Below, one piece after another: positions 26,052 through 34,571 of a stretch of 64,000 bases of DNA. The notes below the pieces were generated by a model. It had not been told where the DNA came from. It worked only from the letters and a program-made list of their open reading frames with translations, and did no database searches. Location of the stretch: positions 48,630-112,629 of the forward strand of contig JAJZRF010000001.1 of NCBI GenBank assembly GCA_021847425.1. The letters are read 5' to 3'. Positions within the stretch are counted from its first letter, which is position 1; each line of letters opens with the position of its first letter. A program made the translations under genes and the position numbers. The stretch is from Deltaproteobacteria bacterium. Lineage in GTDB: Bacteria > Desulfobacterota > Desulfobulbia > Desulfobulbales > Desulfurivibrionaceae.

Positions 26052-28369
26052 TACGCTTTTTCCAGCTTTACCGCGCATATCTTGAATTCCGGCTGCTTCG
26101 ACATGGCGTCGTAAGCATCGGTGGTCAACGAGTTGATCATCCGGTCCGGGTAGTGCATGGGCATGAACACCAGCCCGTCGCGCGGCACATCCACCACCTT
26201 GGCCTCCAGGACGATGGTTCCCCTTCGGGAGGTAACCTTGACCTTGTCCTTGTTTTTGACCCCCACCTTGGCGGCATCTCTGGGGTTGATCTCCACATAG
26301 GCGTCCGGGGCCGAACGTTTGAGCTCCGGCACCTTGAGGGTCATGGTCCCGGTGTGCCAATGCTCGATCTGGCGGCCGGTGGTCAGGACAAAGGGGTACT
26401 CGGCATCGGGCGGCTCGGCCGGGCCCTTGTGGGGCCTGAGCCAGATGGTCACCCGGTTGTCGTCCGGTTTGGCGCTGTAGAACAGAACCCCCTCGGCCTT
26501 GGGATCCTGCTGCTTGACCAGCACGTCGTATTCCGAGGTGTAGCGCCGGACCGTGCCGGGGTGGTCCTCGGTGGGGCAGGGCCATTGCAGGCCGTGCGCC
26601 TTTTTCATCCTGGCCCGGGTCATGCCCATGAAATCGTAGGCCGTGCCCTTGGAGCAGAGGCGGATCTCGTTCCAGACCTCCTCGGAGTTCTTGTAGCTGA
26701 AGAGCTTCTTCGCCTCAGCGCCTCGGCCCATGGAGGTCAAAAGCCGGTTGGCGAAGTCGATCATCACCATGAGGTCGGGCCGCGCCTCGCCCGGCGGGTT
26801 TATGCCTTTTTCCACGTACTGGTAGCGCCGCTCGGACTGCCCGTAGGTGCCGTCCTTCTCCACCCAGAGGGCGGCAGGCAGCACCAGATCGGCAAGCTCC
26901 GAGGTTCTGGTCGGGTGGTACGCCTCGGACACCACCAAAAAGGAATCCTCCCCTGCCATGCCCTTGCGGTAGACATCCACATTGGGCAGGCTCTGGCCGG
27001 GATTGGTGCAGGCGACCCAAAGGCAGCGGGTGGCGCCGCTGTTCACCGACTGGAACATCTCCATGGCCGTGAGGCCCGGCTTGGCTTGGATTCTGCCTGC
27101 GGGCAGCCCCCAGAACTTCTCCATCTCTTCCCGGTGCTTGTCGTTGGCAACCAACCGGCCGTAGGGCAGGAGATGGCTCAGCAGACCGCCGTCGCGCACG
27201 CCGCCGCAGGCATTGGGCTGGCCGGTGAGGGAAAAGGTGGTGGCGCCGGGCCGGCAGATCTGGCCGGTGAGCAGATGCAGGTTGTGCACCATGTTGTTCG
27301 CCCAGACGCCCCTAGTCCGCTGGTTCAAGCCCATGCACCAGAAACTCATGGTCGCCTTGGAGGTCGCAAACCAGCGCGCCGCCTTGACGATGTCGGCGGA
27401 CGGGCAACCCGAAATCTTCTCGGCCGCCTCCGGGGTGTAGTCATCGAGGAATTTCACATATTCGTCCCAGGTCACTGTCTTGATCTTGGGCGGCGGACCC
27501 GGATCGACCATGGTCTTGAAGATCGTGTGCTTGTCGACAAAACCCTTGTTGTGGAGCTTTTCCTTGATGATCACATGGGCCATGGCGTTCAGGATCGCCA
27601 GGTCGGTGCCGGGGGTGAAGCTCATGTGCAGGTCGGCGATCCGGGCGGACAGGGTCTTTCTTGGGTCAACCATGATGATCTTCACGTCCTTGCCCTTTTG
27701 CTTGCGCTCGTTCACCATCCGGAAGATGACCGGATGGGCCTCGGCCATGTTGGAACCGATGATGAAAAAGCACTCGGCATGGTTGATGTCGTCGTAGGCG
27801 CCCATGGGCTCGTCCTTGCCGAAGGTCGAGACGTAGCCGACCGCGGCGGAGGCCATGCACAGCCTGGGGTTGCCGTCGATGTTGTTGGTGCCCAGGCCCC
27901 CCTTGAACAGCTTGTTGACCACGTATGACTCCTCGGTGTAGGCCTGGCCGGAGCCGTAGAAGGCCACCGAGTTGGGGCCGTTCTTGCGGATGGAATCATG
28001 GAATTTATCGACCATGACGGTCATGGCATCGTCCCAAGAGATGCGAACGAATTTGTTGCCTTTGCGCAGCAAAGGATACTGCAGACGGTCATCGGCGTAG
28101 AGGATAGCGGGGAGAAAGTTGCCCTTGAGGCAGAGAAACCCCTTGTTCCAATTGTCCTTGTCGCCCTTCACCGCCACGACCTTGCCGCCTTTGACCCCGG
28201 TATAGACGCCGCATCCGGCCCCGCAATAGCGGCAGACGCCCTTCACCCAATGGTCCGGTTCCCCTGCTGCCGCCAACACGCCCTTGGGCAGGGGCAGATC
28301 AAAGCCGATGGCCGACGCGGCGGCCAGAGCCGCCGAATATTTCATCAGTTCTCTTCGTGTCATCTTCAT
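26051..28369 (-). CDS. napA: Periplasmic nitrate reductase catalytic subunit NapA
   Basis: Molybdopterin enzyme reducing nitrate to nitrite in the periplasm, 772 residues. The N-terminus has a twin-arginine signal (MTRRELMKYSAALAAASAIG). The [4Fe-4S] ligands are in CRYCGAGCGVYTG (about 46-54) with the fourth Cys in GFLCLKG. The molybdenum-ligand Cys is in NPRLCMASAAVGY (about 173), followed by the Nap-type DEPMGAYDDINHAECFFIIGSNMAEAHP. With napM, napD, napG and napH adjacent and no napB, it fits the monomeric sulfate-reducer type of NapA. The stop codon is at the edge of MITE copy B. Confidence 0.96.
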   Translation of the reverse strand: MKMTRRELMKYSAALAAASAIGFDLPLPKGVLAAAGEPDHWVKGVCRYCGAGCGVYTGVKGGKVVAVKGDKDNWNKGFLCLKGNFLPAILYADDRLQYPLLRKGNKFVRISWDDAMTVMVDKFHDSIRKNGPNSVAFYGSGQAYTEESYVVNKLFKGGLGTNNIDGNPRLCMASAAVGYVSTFGKDEPMGAYDDINHAECFFIIGSNMAEAHPVIFRMVNERKQKGKDVKIIMVDPRKTLSARIADLHMSFTPGTDLAILNAMAHVIIKEKLHNKGFVDKHTIFKTMVDPGPPPKIKTVTWDEYVKFLDDYTPEAAEKISGCPSADIVKAARWFATSKATMSFWCMGLNQRTRGVWANNMVHNLHLLTGQICRPGATTFSLTGQPNACGGVRDGGLLSHLLPYGRLVANDKHREEMEKFWGLPAGRIQAKPGLTAMEMFQSVNSGATRCLWVACTNPGQSLPNVDVYRKGMAGEDSFLVVSEAYHPTRTSELADLVLPAALWVEKDGTYGQSERRYQYVEKGINPPGEARPDLMVMIDFANRLLTSMGRGAEAKKLFSYKNSEEVWNEIRLCSKGTAYDFMGMTRARMKKAHGLQWPCPTEDHPGTVRRYTSEYDVLVKQQDPKAEGVLFYSAKPDDNRVTIWLRPHKGPAEPPDAEYPFVLTTGRQIEHWHTGTMTLKVPELKRSAPDAYVEINPRDAAKVGVKNKDKVKVTSRRGTIVLEAKVVDVPRDGLVFMPMHYPDRMINSLTTDAYDAMSKQPEFKICAVKLEKA

Positions 28370-28371
28370 GG

Positions 28372-28749
28372 TTATCTGCCTCCCTGTGCGTGATACGGCT
28401 TGGCCATCCCACTCTTTACCGTCAAGGCATGGGGGTCATGGCAGGGGAAGCAGTTCTTCCCCTCTTTCCCCTTGCTCTTCCTTGCCTGGGCGACCTGGTC
28501 GGCATGGCAGCCACGACAGGCGGCAGGGCCAGGTTTGGCGGTAAAATCCTTGTCCGTTGAGCCGTGGCAGGCGATGCACTTGACGTTCATCAATCCGTGT
28601 TTGCCGTCAAACCAGACCTTTTCCTGGTCGGCATGGCACTCGGCGCATTCCTGGTTCTCCGGAGTGGCCGGATGTTTCCCTGCGGCCGCCAACACCACCT
28701 GCGGCTGCATCAGCAGACACAAGCCAATCAGTACGAGCAATCGGTTCAT
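28372..28749 (-). CDS. napM: Tetraheme periplasmic c-type cytochrome, NapM-like
   Basis: 125 residues with a signal peptide (MNRLLVLIGLCLLMQPQVVLAA) and four CxxCH heme motifs: CAECH, CIACH, CRGCH and CFPCH. The order in Desulfovibrio desulfuricans is napC-M-A-D-G-H, where NapM is a small tetraheme cytochrome; here it occupies the same place directly before napA (2-base gap) but no napC precedes it. The start at 28749 follows an AGGAGGG ribosome site; a longer frame upstream runs through the promoter region and is not coding. Likely electron carrier to NapA. Confidence 0.88.
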   Translation of the reverse strand: MNRLLVLIGLCLLMQPQVVLAAAGKHPATPENQECAECHADQEKVWFDGKHGLMNVKCIACHGSTDKDFTAKPGPAACRGCHADQVAQARKSKGKEGKNCFPCHDPHALTVKSGMAKPYHAQGGR

Positions 28750-28917
28750 GATCCCTCCTTCCCATCGAACGCGGCAGCGACGACGGTCACAGTTGCCCGG
28801 GGAATGCCCCCGAAAGAAAAGCGGTCGGGCCGCAGCCGTCACAACAGTTTTCCTGTGCATCCTTGCCCTCCATTTCATTTTGTTTCCGAGCAGTCTTAGC
28901 CGTTTCCGGTTGCCTTC

Positions 28918-28976
28918 AGCATAACAGTAACTTCCCGTAAAGGTGTTGTTAATGGCGGTAAAGATTCGGTAAATGT
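28918..28976 (-). promoter_or_regulatory. nap operon promoter with the shared 43-bp element
   Basis: Bases 28934-28976 are identical over 43 positions to 31280-31322 upstream of nrfH. On the minus strand the element contains TTTACCG twice with an 11-base period and a TTTACGG further down. A -10-like TATGCT (28923-28918) lies 11 bases past its edge, the same spacing as at nrf. No consensus -35 box is present, which suggests activator dependence. Confidence 0.7.
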
Positions 28977-29132
28977 AGCAAGTTCGCGAAGAGGAACATG
29001 AGGTCGGCCTTTGGCCGCGAGACGGGAAAAAAGAAAGGGAGAGCGGCAGACGGCGGGGATACGCGGCTGGGCTTTTTGTGCGGATGGGCAGGCAAACCGG
29101 CAATGCCATCTTGCCTGGGATCACACCCGCCA

Positions 29133-29170
29133 TAAAAAAAGCCCCCGTTCCTGAGAAGGAGGCGGGGGAG
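29133..29170 (-). terminator. Rho-independent terminator of nrfHA
   Basis: On the minus strand a CCCCCGCCTCC / GGAACGGGGG-type stem is followed by CTTTTTTT. It lies about 65 bases after the nrfA stop. Confidence 0.75.
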
Positions 29171-29193
29171 CAAAAACGATGCCTATGGGAAAA

Positions 29194-29224
29194 TTCCCGG
29201 CACGGGAAGATTCCGTGCCGGGAA
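29194..29224 (-). promoter_or_regulatory. Perfect hairpin in the nrfA 3' untranslated region
   Basis: TTCCCGGCACGG(G)A and its complement form a 14-bp stem with a very short loop, 12 bases past the nrfA stop codon and ahead of the terminator. Without its own T run it may protect the mRNA 3' end. Confidence 0.5.
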
Positions 29225-29235
29225 CAGGGGTGCGT

Positions 29236-30693
29236 TTATTTGGCTGCGAAGGGATCTTTCAGCTCCTGTTCCGGTTTGAACATGAGCTTTTTCGTACCCC
29301 GGTTGTTCAGATATTTAGGCAGTTCCAGGTCGATTTTGGCGGGCACGGCAATGCCCGCACCGGCCAACCCCTGGCGGAGCAAGGCTTCCGCCTGTCCGGC
29401 ATGGAGGGCTGCATCGCCGAGAATCCGCATGGCCTCGGTTGGATTGTGGAACCCGACAGAGTTCTCTGCCCCGAAGAAGATCACCCGGTAAAAGGCTTCT
29501 TCGTAGTGATCCTTGGCCTGGGCGTACAGATCCTTATTGATCTCCTTGCCTTCGGCCTGGGCCTTGTGGGTCATCTCAAAGAGTTTGGCCACCGTGGCCG
29601 TAGCATACCCGGACCGGATAAAGATGGAGACGGCCCGATCCTGAATGGCGAAGACCTGCTCTTTCAGCCACTCAGGGGTCTCGGGGTGGCATTGCTGACA
29701 CGCCTTCATGTCATTTTTCAACGGACTCATGACCCGGTGGTCCGAGGCCTTCTGGCTACCCACCTTGGTGTACGGCATATGGCAGTCGGCGCAGGAAACG
29801 CCGGCCTGCCAGTGGACACTGTTGTTGGAGAACATCTCGAACTCAGGATGACGGATAAAGGCCATCTTGAAGCCGGTGACGCTCTGTTTCCATTCGCCGT
29901 TGGCCGGATTGCTGCGAATCTTTTTGATGATGTTTTCTATGGTGATATTGCCCCACTTGCTTTCATCCCAGGGGAAGAAAACATCCACTGATTTCATGTC
30001 ACCGTCTTTGGGAATGTTGTAGGTCACATGACACTGGGCGCAGACCAGGGAGCGTTTGTCCTGCTGGGTCAGCTTGGTCTCATCCATCCCCATGGTCTTC
30101 AGGGCCTTGCCCAGGGTGAATCCGCGGGAAAGCTTGAGTGACATATCCTTGTTGTCGTGACAATCGACGCAGGAGACACCGAGATCCTGATGCTCCTTGG
30201 GGATTTCGGCCAATACCGCATCGTAGGGCTTGGCATAATAATCCTTGCCCATTTTCTGTTCAAGTTGCGCGGCATAAGGGGTTTTGCAGGTCAGACAGAC
30301 ACCGCCGGCCTTGATCCGGGAGGGATCAACCAGGGATTGATCCTTGCGCATGTTGAGATGCCCCCGGGGCTCGTTGTACTCAACGCCAAAACCCCAGCCG
30401 TTAAAGAGCAGGGCCAGGAAGGGGAACTCGGAAATCTTGTCATAGGTCACGCCGCCGTCATTGCCCTTTTTATACCTGCTTTTGCCGGCAGGCGTCGGCT
30501 CGCCGGTTTTTTTCCACATATCGTATTCCACCGGCCAGGCCTTGCCCCACTGGGCCGGATCGATCACGCCATCGGCAATCTGCACGGTCTTCACCGGGGT
30601 TGTCTTTTCCGGTGCGCATCCCGCGCCAAGCGCCAGGGTCGCCATCAATGCCAGCACCGCGCCTTGCTGTATTTTCTTTGTGGTTTCCTTCAT
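29236..30693 (-). CDS. nrfA: Ammonia-forming cytochrome c nitrite reductase NrfA
   Basis: Pentaheme enzyme that reduces nitrite to ammonium with six electrons, 485 residues. The catalytic heme has the Lys-ligated motif CLTCK; the other four are CVDCH, CAQCH, CADCH and CQQCH. The calcium-site and active-site context (GWGFGVEYNEPRGH, FEMFSNNSVHWQAGVSCADCHMPY) is present. The N-terminus ends in LGAGCAPEK, which resembles a lipobox, so the protein may be a lipoprotein anchored near NrfH. A strong ribosome site (GGGAGG) precedes the ATG, 24 bases after nrfH. Confidence 0.97.
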   Translation of the reverse strand: MKETTKKIQQGAVLALMATLALGAGCAPEKTTPVKTVQIADGVIDPAQWGKAWPVEYDMWKKTGEPTPAGKSRYKKGNDGGVTYDKISEFPFLALLFNGWGFGVEYNEPRGHLNMRKDQSLVDPSRIKAGGVCLTCKTPYAAQLEQKMGKDYYAKPYDAVLAEIPKEHQDLGVSCVDCHDNKDMSLKLSRGFTLGKALKTMGMDETKLTQQDKRSLVCAQCHVTYNIPKDGDMKSVDVFFPWDESKWGNITIENIIKKIRSNPANGEWKQSVTGFKMAFIRHPEFEMFSNNSVHWQAGVSCADCHMPYTKVGSQKASDHRVMSPLKNDMKACQQCHPETPEWLKEQVFAIQDRAVSIFIRSGYATATVAKLFEMTHKAQAEGKEINKDLYAQAKDHYEEAFYRVIFFGAENSVGFHNPTEAMRILGDAALHAGQAEALLRQGLAGAGIAVPAKIDLELPKYLNNRGTKKLMFKPEQELKDPFAAK

Positions 30694-30717
30694 TGTTTTT
30701 TCTCCTCCCTTGATCGA

Positions 30718-31173
30718 TTAAATGGTTCCGGTCAATCGGTGTTGTAATTGGCGGTGACAGTTCCAGCATTGCCGGGTGGTGCCCATGCGGGACACGGTTT
30801 CTTCATGACAGCGGACACAGTTTCTCTGCACCACCTGTGCCCCGTGGCTGCTCAGGGTGATTCTTTCGGGAACTCGGCCTGATTGAAAGACCAGGACGTC
30901 TTTCATGCCATCAATGGACTTCCAGAAGTAGTGTCCGAGGGGACCACCGTTGGGCAGATGGCAGTCCACGCAGCGAATCCTCCGATGGGCACCGGCGTGA
31001 CTCCAGGCTGTGTGCTGTTCCTCCATGACATGACAACTGGCACAAAATGCCGGGGATTCCGATTTGGCCAGGAGACGCGGCGGACCGGCCAGAAGGAAGG
31101 CCAGAATCACCAGTCCACCCACTCCTGCTGCAAGAAGCGCAACGACTTGTTGTCTGGATTTCAGAAGCTGCAT
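30718..31173 (-). CDS. nrfH: Tetraheme menaquinol dehydrogenase NrfH
   Basis: 151 residues: one N-terminal membrane helix (about 11-31, ALLAAGVGGLVILAFLLAG) and four c-heme motifs CASCHVM, CVDCH, CVRCH and CWNCH. The first heme's Met-bearing CHxM pattern is typical of NrfH, which oxidises menaquinol and feeds NrfA. The start at 31173 is set by AGGAGG seven bases upstream. A longer open frame upstream crosses the promoter and is not coding. It forms an nrfHA operon. Confidence 0.94.
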   Translation of the reverse strand: MQLLKSRQQVVALLAAGVGGLVILAFLLAGPPRLLAKSESPAFCASCHVMEEQHTAWSHAGAHRRIRCVDCHLPNGGPLGHYFWKSIDGMKDVLVFQSGRVPERITLSSHGAQVVQRNCVRCHEETVSRMGTTRQCWNCHRQLQHRLTGTI

Positions 31174-31510
31174 GTATCCTCCTTGTTGTTGCATTACATT
31201 TGTTGTTCTGTACCCATTGGGGGGGTATTCCGGTTTTCGTCTTTCCCTCACTTTCATTGTGCCATCATAACTGCCAATGCCCGTAAAGGTGTTGTTAATG
31301 GCGGTAAAGATTCGGTAAATGTGGAAGAGCCCCACGGGAAGGGCAAGCGGATTCAGGGATACACGGGATTGAGGAGCTTGGACGTGTTTCTCCGGCGCGG
31401 GCATCCGGTCGATGAACAGCGGCGCGATGTCGCGGGAGAGGGGGAAAGTCAGGCAGGATGGCGGCTAGCCGCAGGATACGGCACGGAAAAAACCAAGAAA
31501 ACGACCGGGA
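31174..31510. other. nrfH upstream region
   Basis: 337 bases without a gene. The left part is the nrfHA leader, then the promoter with the shared element (31264-31322); the right ~190 bases separate it from the prepilin peptidase gene, which runs in the same direction, and no clear terminator is seen for that gene. Confidence 0.6.
31264..31322 (-). promoter_or_regulatory. nrfHA promoter with the shared 43-bp element
   Basis: The element at 31280-31322 is identical to 28934-28976. A -10-like TATGAT (minus strand, 31269-31264) lies 11 bases beyond it, as at nap, and the first GTTATG bases are conserved too. The TTTACCG repeats would fall at about -45 to -62, suiting a direct-repeat-binding activator such as an OmpR-family regulator. 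Confidence 0.7.
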
Positions 31511-32293
31511 TCAGCCGTGGAGGACATAGCGGATAAAGAGGAAGAGAATCTCCCGCCGGAAGAAAAGATAGAGCAGGGCCGCGATAGCCAGGAAGGGCCC
31601 ATAGGGAATAACGGTCTTGCCGCCCTTGCGCTGTTTGACCATGGCCCCCACACCTGCCACCGTTCCCAGCAGGGAACTGCCGAACACCACAAAGGGGAGG
31701 GACTGCCAGCCCAGGAAAGCGCCGATCATGGCCAGCAGCTTGATGTCGCCGCCGCCCATGCCTTCCCGCTTGGTGAACAGGTAATAGACCAGGGCCAGCA
31801 GATAAAAGCTCCCCCCTCCGAACAAAATCCCCAACCCGGCGTTCTGCCAGGTGACGAAGGGGTTGACAAAGGAGAGGCCAAACCCGATAACGATGCCGGG
31901 CAGGCTGATCACGTCGGGAATGATCTGGTGCTGAAAATCGATGAAGATGACCGCAAGCAAGGCCGCGCAGAAGACAAAATAGATGGGATAGAGGATGGTA
32001 AGGCCAAAATGCTGATACAGGGCCAGGGAGATGAGCGCCATGACCCCCTCCACCAGGGGGTACCGCCAGGAGATCCGCACTCCGCACTGCCGGCACCTGC
32101 CGCGCAGAAAAAGGAAGCTCGCCAGGGGGATGTTGTCGTACCAGGCAATGGCTTTTTTGCAGGCAGGGCAATGGGAGGGTGGGAAAACGACGGAACCGCC
32201 TTCTTCGGGCAACCGCACAATGACCACATTGAGAAAGCTGCCGATCAGAGCCCCGAACAGCGTGATAAAAAAAGAAAGCAGATCCTCAACCAT
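31511..32293 (-). CDS. Prepilin peptidase (PilD/GspO family, A24)
   Basis: 260 residues with about seven membrane helices. It cleaves and N-methylates type IV prepilins or pseudopilins. The N-terminal methylase part has a CPACKKAIAWYDNIPLASFLFLRGRCRQC zinc-like tetra-Cys loop, and the aspartyl protease residues are in FIDFQHQIIPD and MGGGDIKLLAMIGAFLG (GxGD motif as GGGD). The start at 32293 is preferred (AAGGAA upstream, MVEDLLSFFITLFGALIGSFLNV); the longer frame beginning at 32617 has no family resemblance. No pilin genes are nearby. Confidence 0.93.
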   Translation of the reverse strand: MVEDLLSFFITLFGALIGSFLNVVIVRLPEEGGSVVFPPSHCPACKKAIAWYDNIPLASFLFLRGRCRQCGVRISWRYPLVEGVMALISLALYQHFGLTILYPIYFVFCAALLAVIFIDFQHQIIPDVISLPGIVIGFGLSFVNPFVTWQNAGLGILFGGGSFYLLALVYYLFTKREGMGGGDIKLLAMIGAFLGWQSLPFVVFGSSLLGTVAGVGAMVKQRKGGKTVIPYGPFLAIAALLYLFFRREILFLFIRYVLHG

Positions 32294-32691
32294 GCGTCGT
32301 ATTTCCTTGCCCGAGACCGCCCGGGATTTTTTTAGGAGCCGTTCCGAAGCAAACGCTTGCTCCTTAAACTTTTCGTTACGGCCCGTTACGCCGTTAGCAC
32401 TGCTGCCGTTTGGCCGTCCAGCGACGATATTATCGCGAAACAAGGTCTTGCCAGGCCATGCCGAAACCGCAGGCACACAACTGCCTGTTGCCAAACCGCG
32501 GAAAGTTCTGCTATAGTACTCTACAAAATTTCCAGTCACAATAGGCCATTGGCCCAGCTTGACCTGAAAAAAGATCATCCTGCCCCTGACATGGAATGGA
32601 TAAACTTGCATGAGCAAGACCGGCGCCTCACAGTCTGCGCGGGCTCTTCTCTTTTCCCTTTTATAAAACCCATGGCTGTGGAGTATTTGCG
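32294..32691. other. Divergent intergenic region, pilD to hypothetical gene
   Basis: 398 bases with no convincing gene. A rightward promoter is proposed at 32488-32517. The stretch 32440-32500 is rich in short inverted repeats (for example CAGGCA-N6-TGCCTG near 32470-32487), but I could not match it to a known riboswitch. Confidence 0.5.
32488..32517 (+). promoter_or_regulatory. Sigma-70-type promoter of the 32692 gene
   Basis: TTGCCA (32488-32493), 18-base spacer, TATAGT (32512-32517), leaving a leader of about 170 bases. Confidence 0.5.
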
Positions 32692-33726
32692 GTGATTCTT
32701 TCCCTCGACGAATCCATCCAGAAGCTGAAGACAGAGATTCTGTCCCAGGACTGGAGCCTGTCCCCCAAAAAAATCGAACCCCTGCAGGCGGCTTTTACCT
32801 GCCTGAAAAACCGCTTCAAAACCAGGAAAAACGCCCTGACCATCCTCACCATGGCGGACAGCGTTCTGCTCTATGCCCAGAAACGGCAAGGCCAGATCCC
32901 CCCTGAATTCATCGACTTCCTCAAGGAAACAATGGCCCATGTGGTCAATATGTATGAGGACACCAAGTTCGACCCGGACCGGGATGCCGAGGTGTTCAAA
33001 AGGGTATATGGCAAATTTGCCAGACTCAAGGAAAAGGTGGCCGCGGAAAAGGGTGCGCCTGCCGGGTCTGCGGGCCGGGCACAAACAGAATCGTCCGCCG
33101 AAACGCTAACCCTCTCCCTGGACGAGGTTTCAACAGACCTTGCCGAGGCCAATGCCGTGCAACCCCCTCCGGCAAAAAATCCGGCAAAAGCCGCCGCCAA
33201 GGTTGCGGAGGCAAAACCACTGCCCCTGCCGGTCCAACCGGGGGCCATGATCCGCCCAGTCACCATCGGCAAGCTGCCCCTCGCCATTGCCGAGGAACAC
33301 ATCGCCCTGATCAAGCCGCTTTCTGCCAAAAAAAGAAAAAAATATATCAAAAGCAGCCAGATCCGCCTGAAAGAGCTGGGCAGCTGGTTTCGCCGCCTGT
33401 CGGGCCAGATGAAAGGCCCCCTGTCCCTGCTTAAAAGCGGGAAACTGAAAAAAATGACTCTTCCCCTCGTGATTCCCCGCGGTCTCGGCCTTGCGGACAT
33501 TCCCGACGAAGAGGCCACCATGCTGGTGGTGGTAAGCAGCGGACACTGGCACGGGGTAATTCTCTGCCGCTGTCTTGAGCAGGAAGCCACCCCGTTGCTC
33601 TCCCTGACCCGGACAAAAAATGGCGACATTGTCGGCCCGGCCCGCCTCGGAGAAGACCAGGAACTGCAACTGCTGAACATCAGCCAACTCCTCGAACGGG
33701 AGGGTTTTCTCTTCATGCCGGAATAG
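32692..33726 (+). CDS. Hypothetical protein, 344 residues
   Basis: I do not recognise the family. The start is GTG at 32692. The N-terminal ~125 residues are helical with a conserved-looking pattern (LDESIQKLKTEILSQDWSLSPKKIEPLQAAFTCLKNRFKTRKNALTILTMADSVLLYAQ). A Pro/Ala-rich linker runs from about 125 to 190. The C-terminal part begins with a very basic stretch (SAKKRKKYIKSSQIRLKELGSWFRRL) and ends in a beta-rich region (MLVVVSSGHWHGVILCRCLEQ...LLSLTRTKNGDIVGPARLGEDQELQLLNISQLLEREGFLF). No signal peptide or membrane helix. The PilZ gene follows after 61 bases and may share its transcript. Confidence 0.7.
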   Translation: MILSLDESIQKLKTEILSQDWSLSPKKIEPLQAAFTCLKNRFKTRKNALTILTMADSVLLYAQKRQGQIPPEFIDFLKETMAHVVNMYEDTKFDPDRDAEVFKRVYGKFARLKEKVAAEKGAPAGSAGRAQTESSAETLTLSLDEVSTDLAEANAVQPPPAKNPAKAAAKVAEAKPLPLPVQPGAMIRPVTIGKLPLAIAEEHIALIKPLSAKKRKKYIKSSQIRLKELGSWFRRLSGQMKGPLSLLKSGKLKKMTLPLVIPRGLGLADIPDEEATMLVVVSSGHWHGVILCRCLEQEATPLLSLTRTKNGDIVGPARLGEDQELQLLNISQLLEREGFLFMPE

Positions 33727-33787
33727 GGGCGCTGCATACAGCAGGTAGCCAGACACGTCACAGGTCACAGGACAAGAGGATACAGCC

Positions 33788-34171
33788 ATGAAAAACAAGC
33801 GCAAAAACAGCAGGGTGCCGTTTCAGGTCATCATCAGCCTGGACTTCCCGGACCAGAGCCATGCTGAGTGCGAAACCTCGGACCTGAGTCTCAGGGGGGT
33901 TTTCGTCCTTGGCGTTACCGGACACGCGATCGGCGAGAACTGCCTGGTCTCCCTGCGGCTGGTGGGTTCAACCAGCCATCTGAGCCTGAAAATGAAGGGC
34001 ACGGTTGTCCGGGTGGAAGAGAATGGACTGGCCCTGCACTTTTATGAGATGGACCTAGACAGTTTTTTTCATCTGAAAAATATTCTCTACTACAATTCCA
34101 AGGACCCGGACGCGCTGGACGAGGAACTCTCCGCGCAGATCGCGAGCTTCCAGGACAAAGAGCAAGGGTAA
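33788..34171 (+). CDS. PilZ-domain c-di-GMP-binding protein
   Basis: 127 residues forming one PilZ domain. The N-terminal arginine box is KRKNSRVPF and the second ligand motif is DLSLRGVFV (D/N-x-S-x-x-G); GTVVRVEENGLALHFYEMD is the last strand pair. Such small proteins transmit c-di-GMP levels to motility or secretion machinery. A GGDEF cyclase is encoded at 40153, but no partner is apparent next door. Confidence 0.85.
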   Translation: MKNKRKNSRVPFQVIISLDFPDQSHAECETSDLSLRGVFVLGVTGHAIGENCLVSLRLVGSTSHLSLKMKGTVVRVEENGLALHFYEMDLDSFFHLKNILYYNSKDPDALDEELSAQIASFQDKEQG

Positions 34172-34249
34172 AGTCTTTTTACTTTGCGCCCATTGCGTCT
34201 CTGCGTTATTTTCTTTTTTGCGATTGCAAAACCTGTTACGGAAAAAACC

Positions 34250-34549
34250 ATGGCGATCATGCAGCTGACCATCATCCCCCTGGGCACCCGAACTCCCGGG
34301 GTGGGCCAATACGTGGCCGAGATAGAGCAGGCGCTACAGCGGGAAGGCGTCCGGCACGAGTTGACCGACATGGGGACGATCATTGAGGGCGCCCCCCAGG
34401 AGCTTCTCGCCCTGGCCGCCCGGCTGCATGCCCTGTCCTTCGCCCATGGGGTGCAGCGGGTCGTGACCCAGATAATGCTCGACGAGCGGCGCGATAAGGA
34501 TGTGAAGCTGGGCGACAAAACCGCCGCAGTCCAAGCCCGCCTCGCCTGA
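34250..34549 (+). CDS. MTH1187/YkoF-family thiamine-binding-like protein
   Basis: 99 residues from the ATG at 34250 (an earlier in-frame GTG/ATG-type start at 34184 adds a hydrophobic stretch without family support). The sequence MQLTIIPLGTRTPGVGQYVAEIEQALQREGV...TDMGTIIEGAPQELLALAARLHALSFAHGVQRVVTQIMLDERRDK is the DUF77 alpha/beta fold. Characterised members bind thiamine-type ligands; the local role is not known. It precedes a CxxC peptide and a 4Fe-4S membrane protein, probably in one operon. Confidence 0.8.
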   Translation: MAIMQLTIIPLGTRTPGVGQYVAEIEQALQREGVRHELTDMGTIIEGAPQELLALAARLHALSFAHGVQRVVTQIMLDERRDKDVKLGDKTAAVQARLA

Positions 34550-34571
34550 AATAATTCCGGAAAACAAAACC

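Larger units (their letters stand above)
28750..29235. other. napM-nrfA intergenic region
   Basis: No gene is seen on either strand. From right to left it holds the nrfA 3' hairpin (29194-29224), a terminator (29133-29170), the shared 43-bp element and -10 box of the nap promoter (28918-28976), and an untranslated nap leader of about 160 bases. Confidence 0.7.

Noticed and set aside
26153..27928. A 591-codon open frame on the plus strand
   Set aside because: Shadow of napA in a high-GC codon pattern; repetitive His/Gly/Val composition and no domain.
28750..29133. Extension of the napM frame through the shared promoter element, and the similar extension of nrfH (to 31404)
   Set aside because: Both share a peptide (IYRIFTAINNTFTG) only because the 43-bp element is identical; the downstream starts have strong ribosome sites and signal peptides or membrane anchors, so the extension is untranslated.
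32294..32691. Riboswitch or structured leader upstream of the 32692 gene
   Set aside because: Several short inverted repeats are present but no known consensus (c-di-GMP, cobalamin or other) could be matched.
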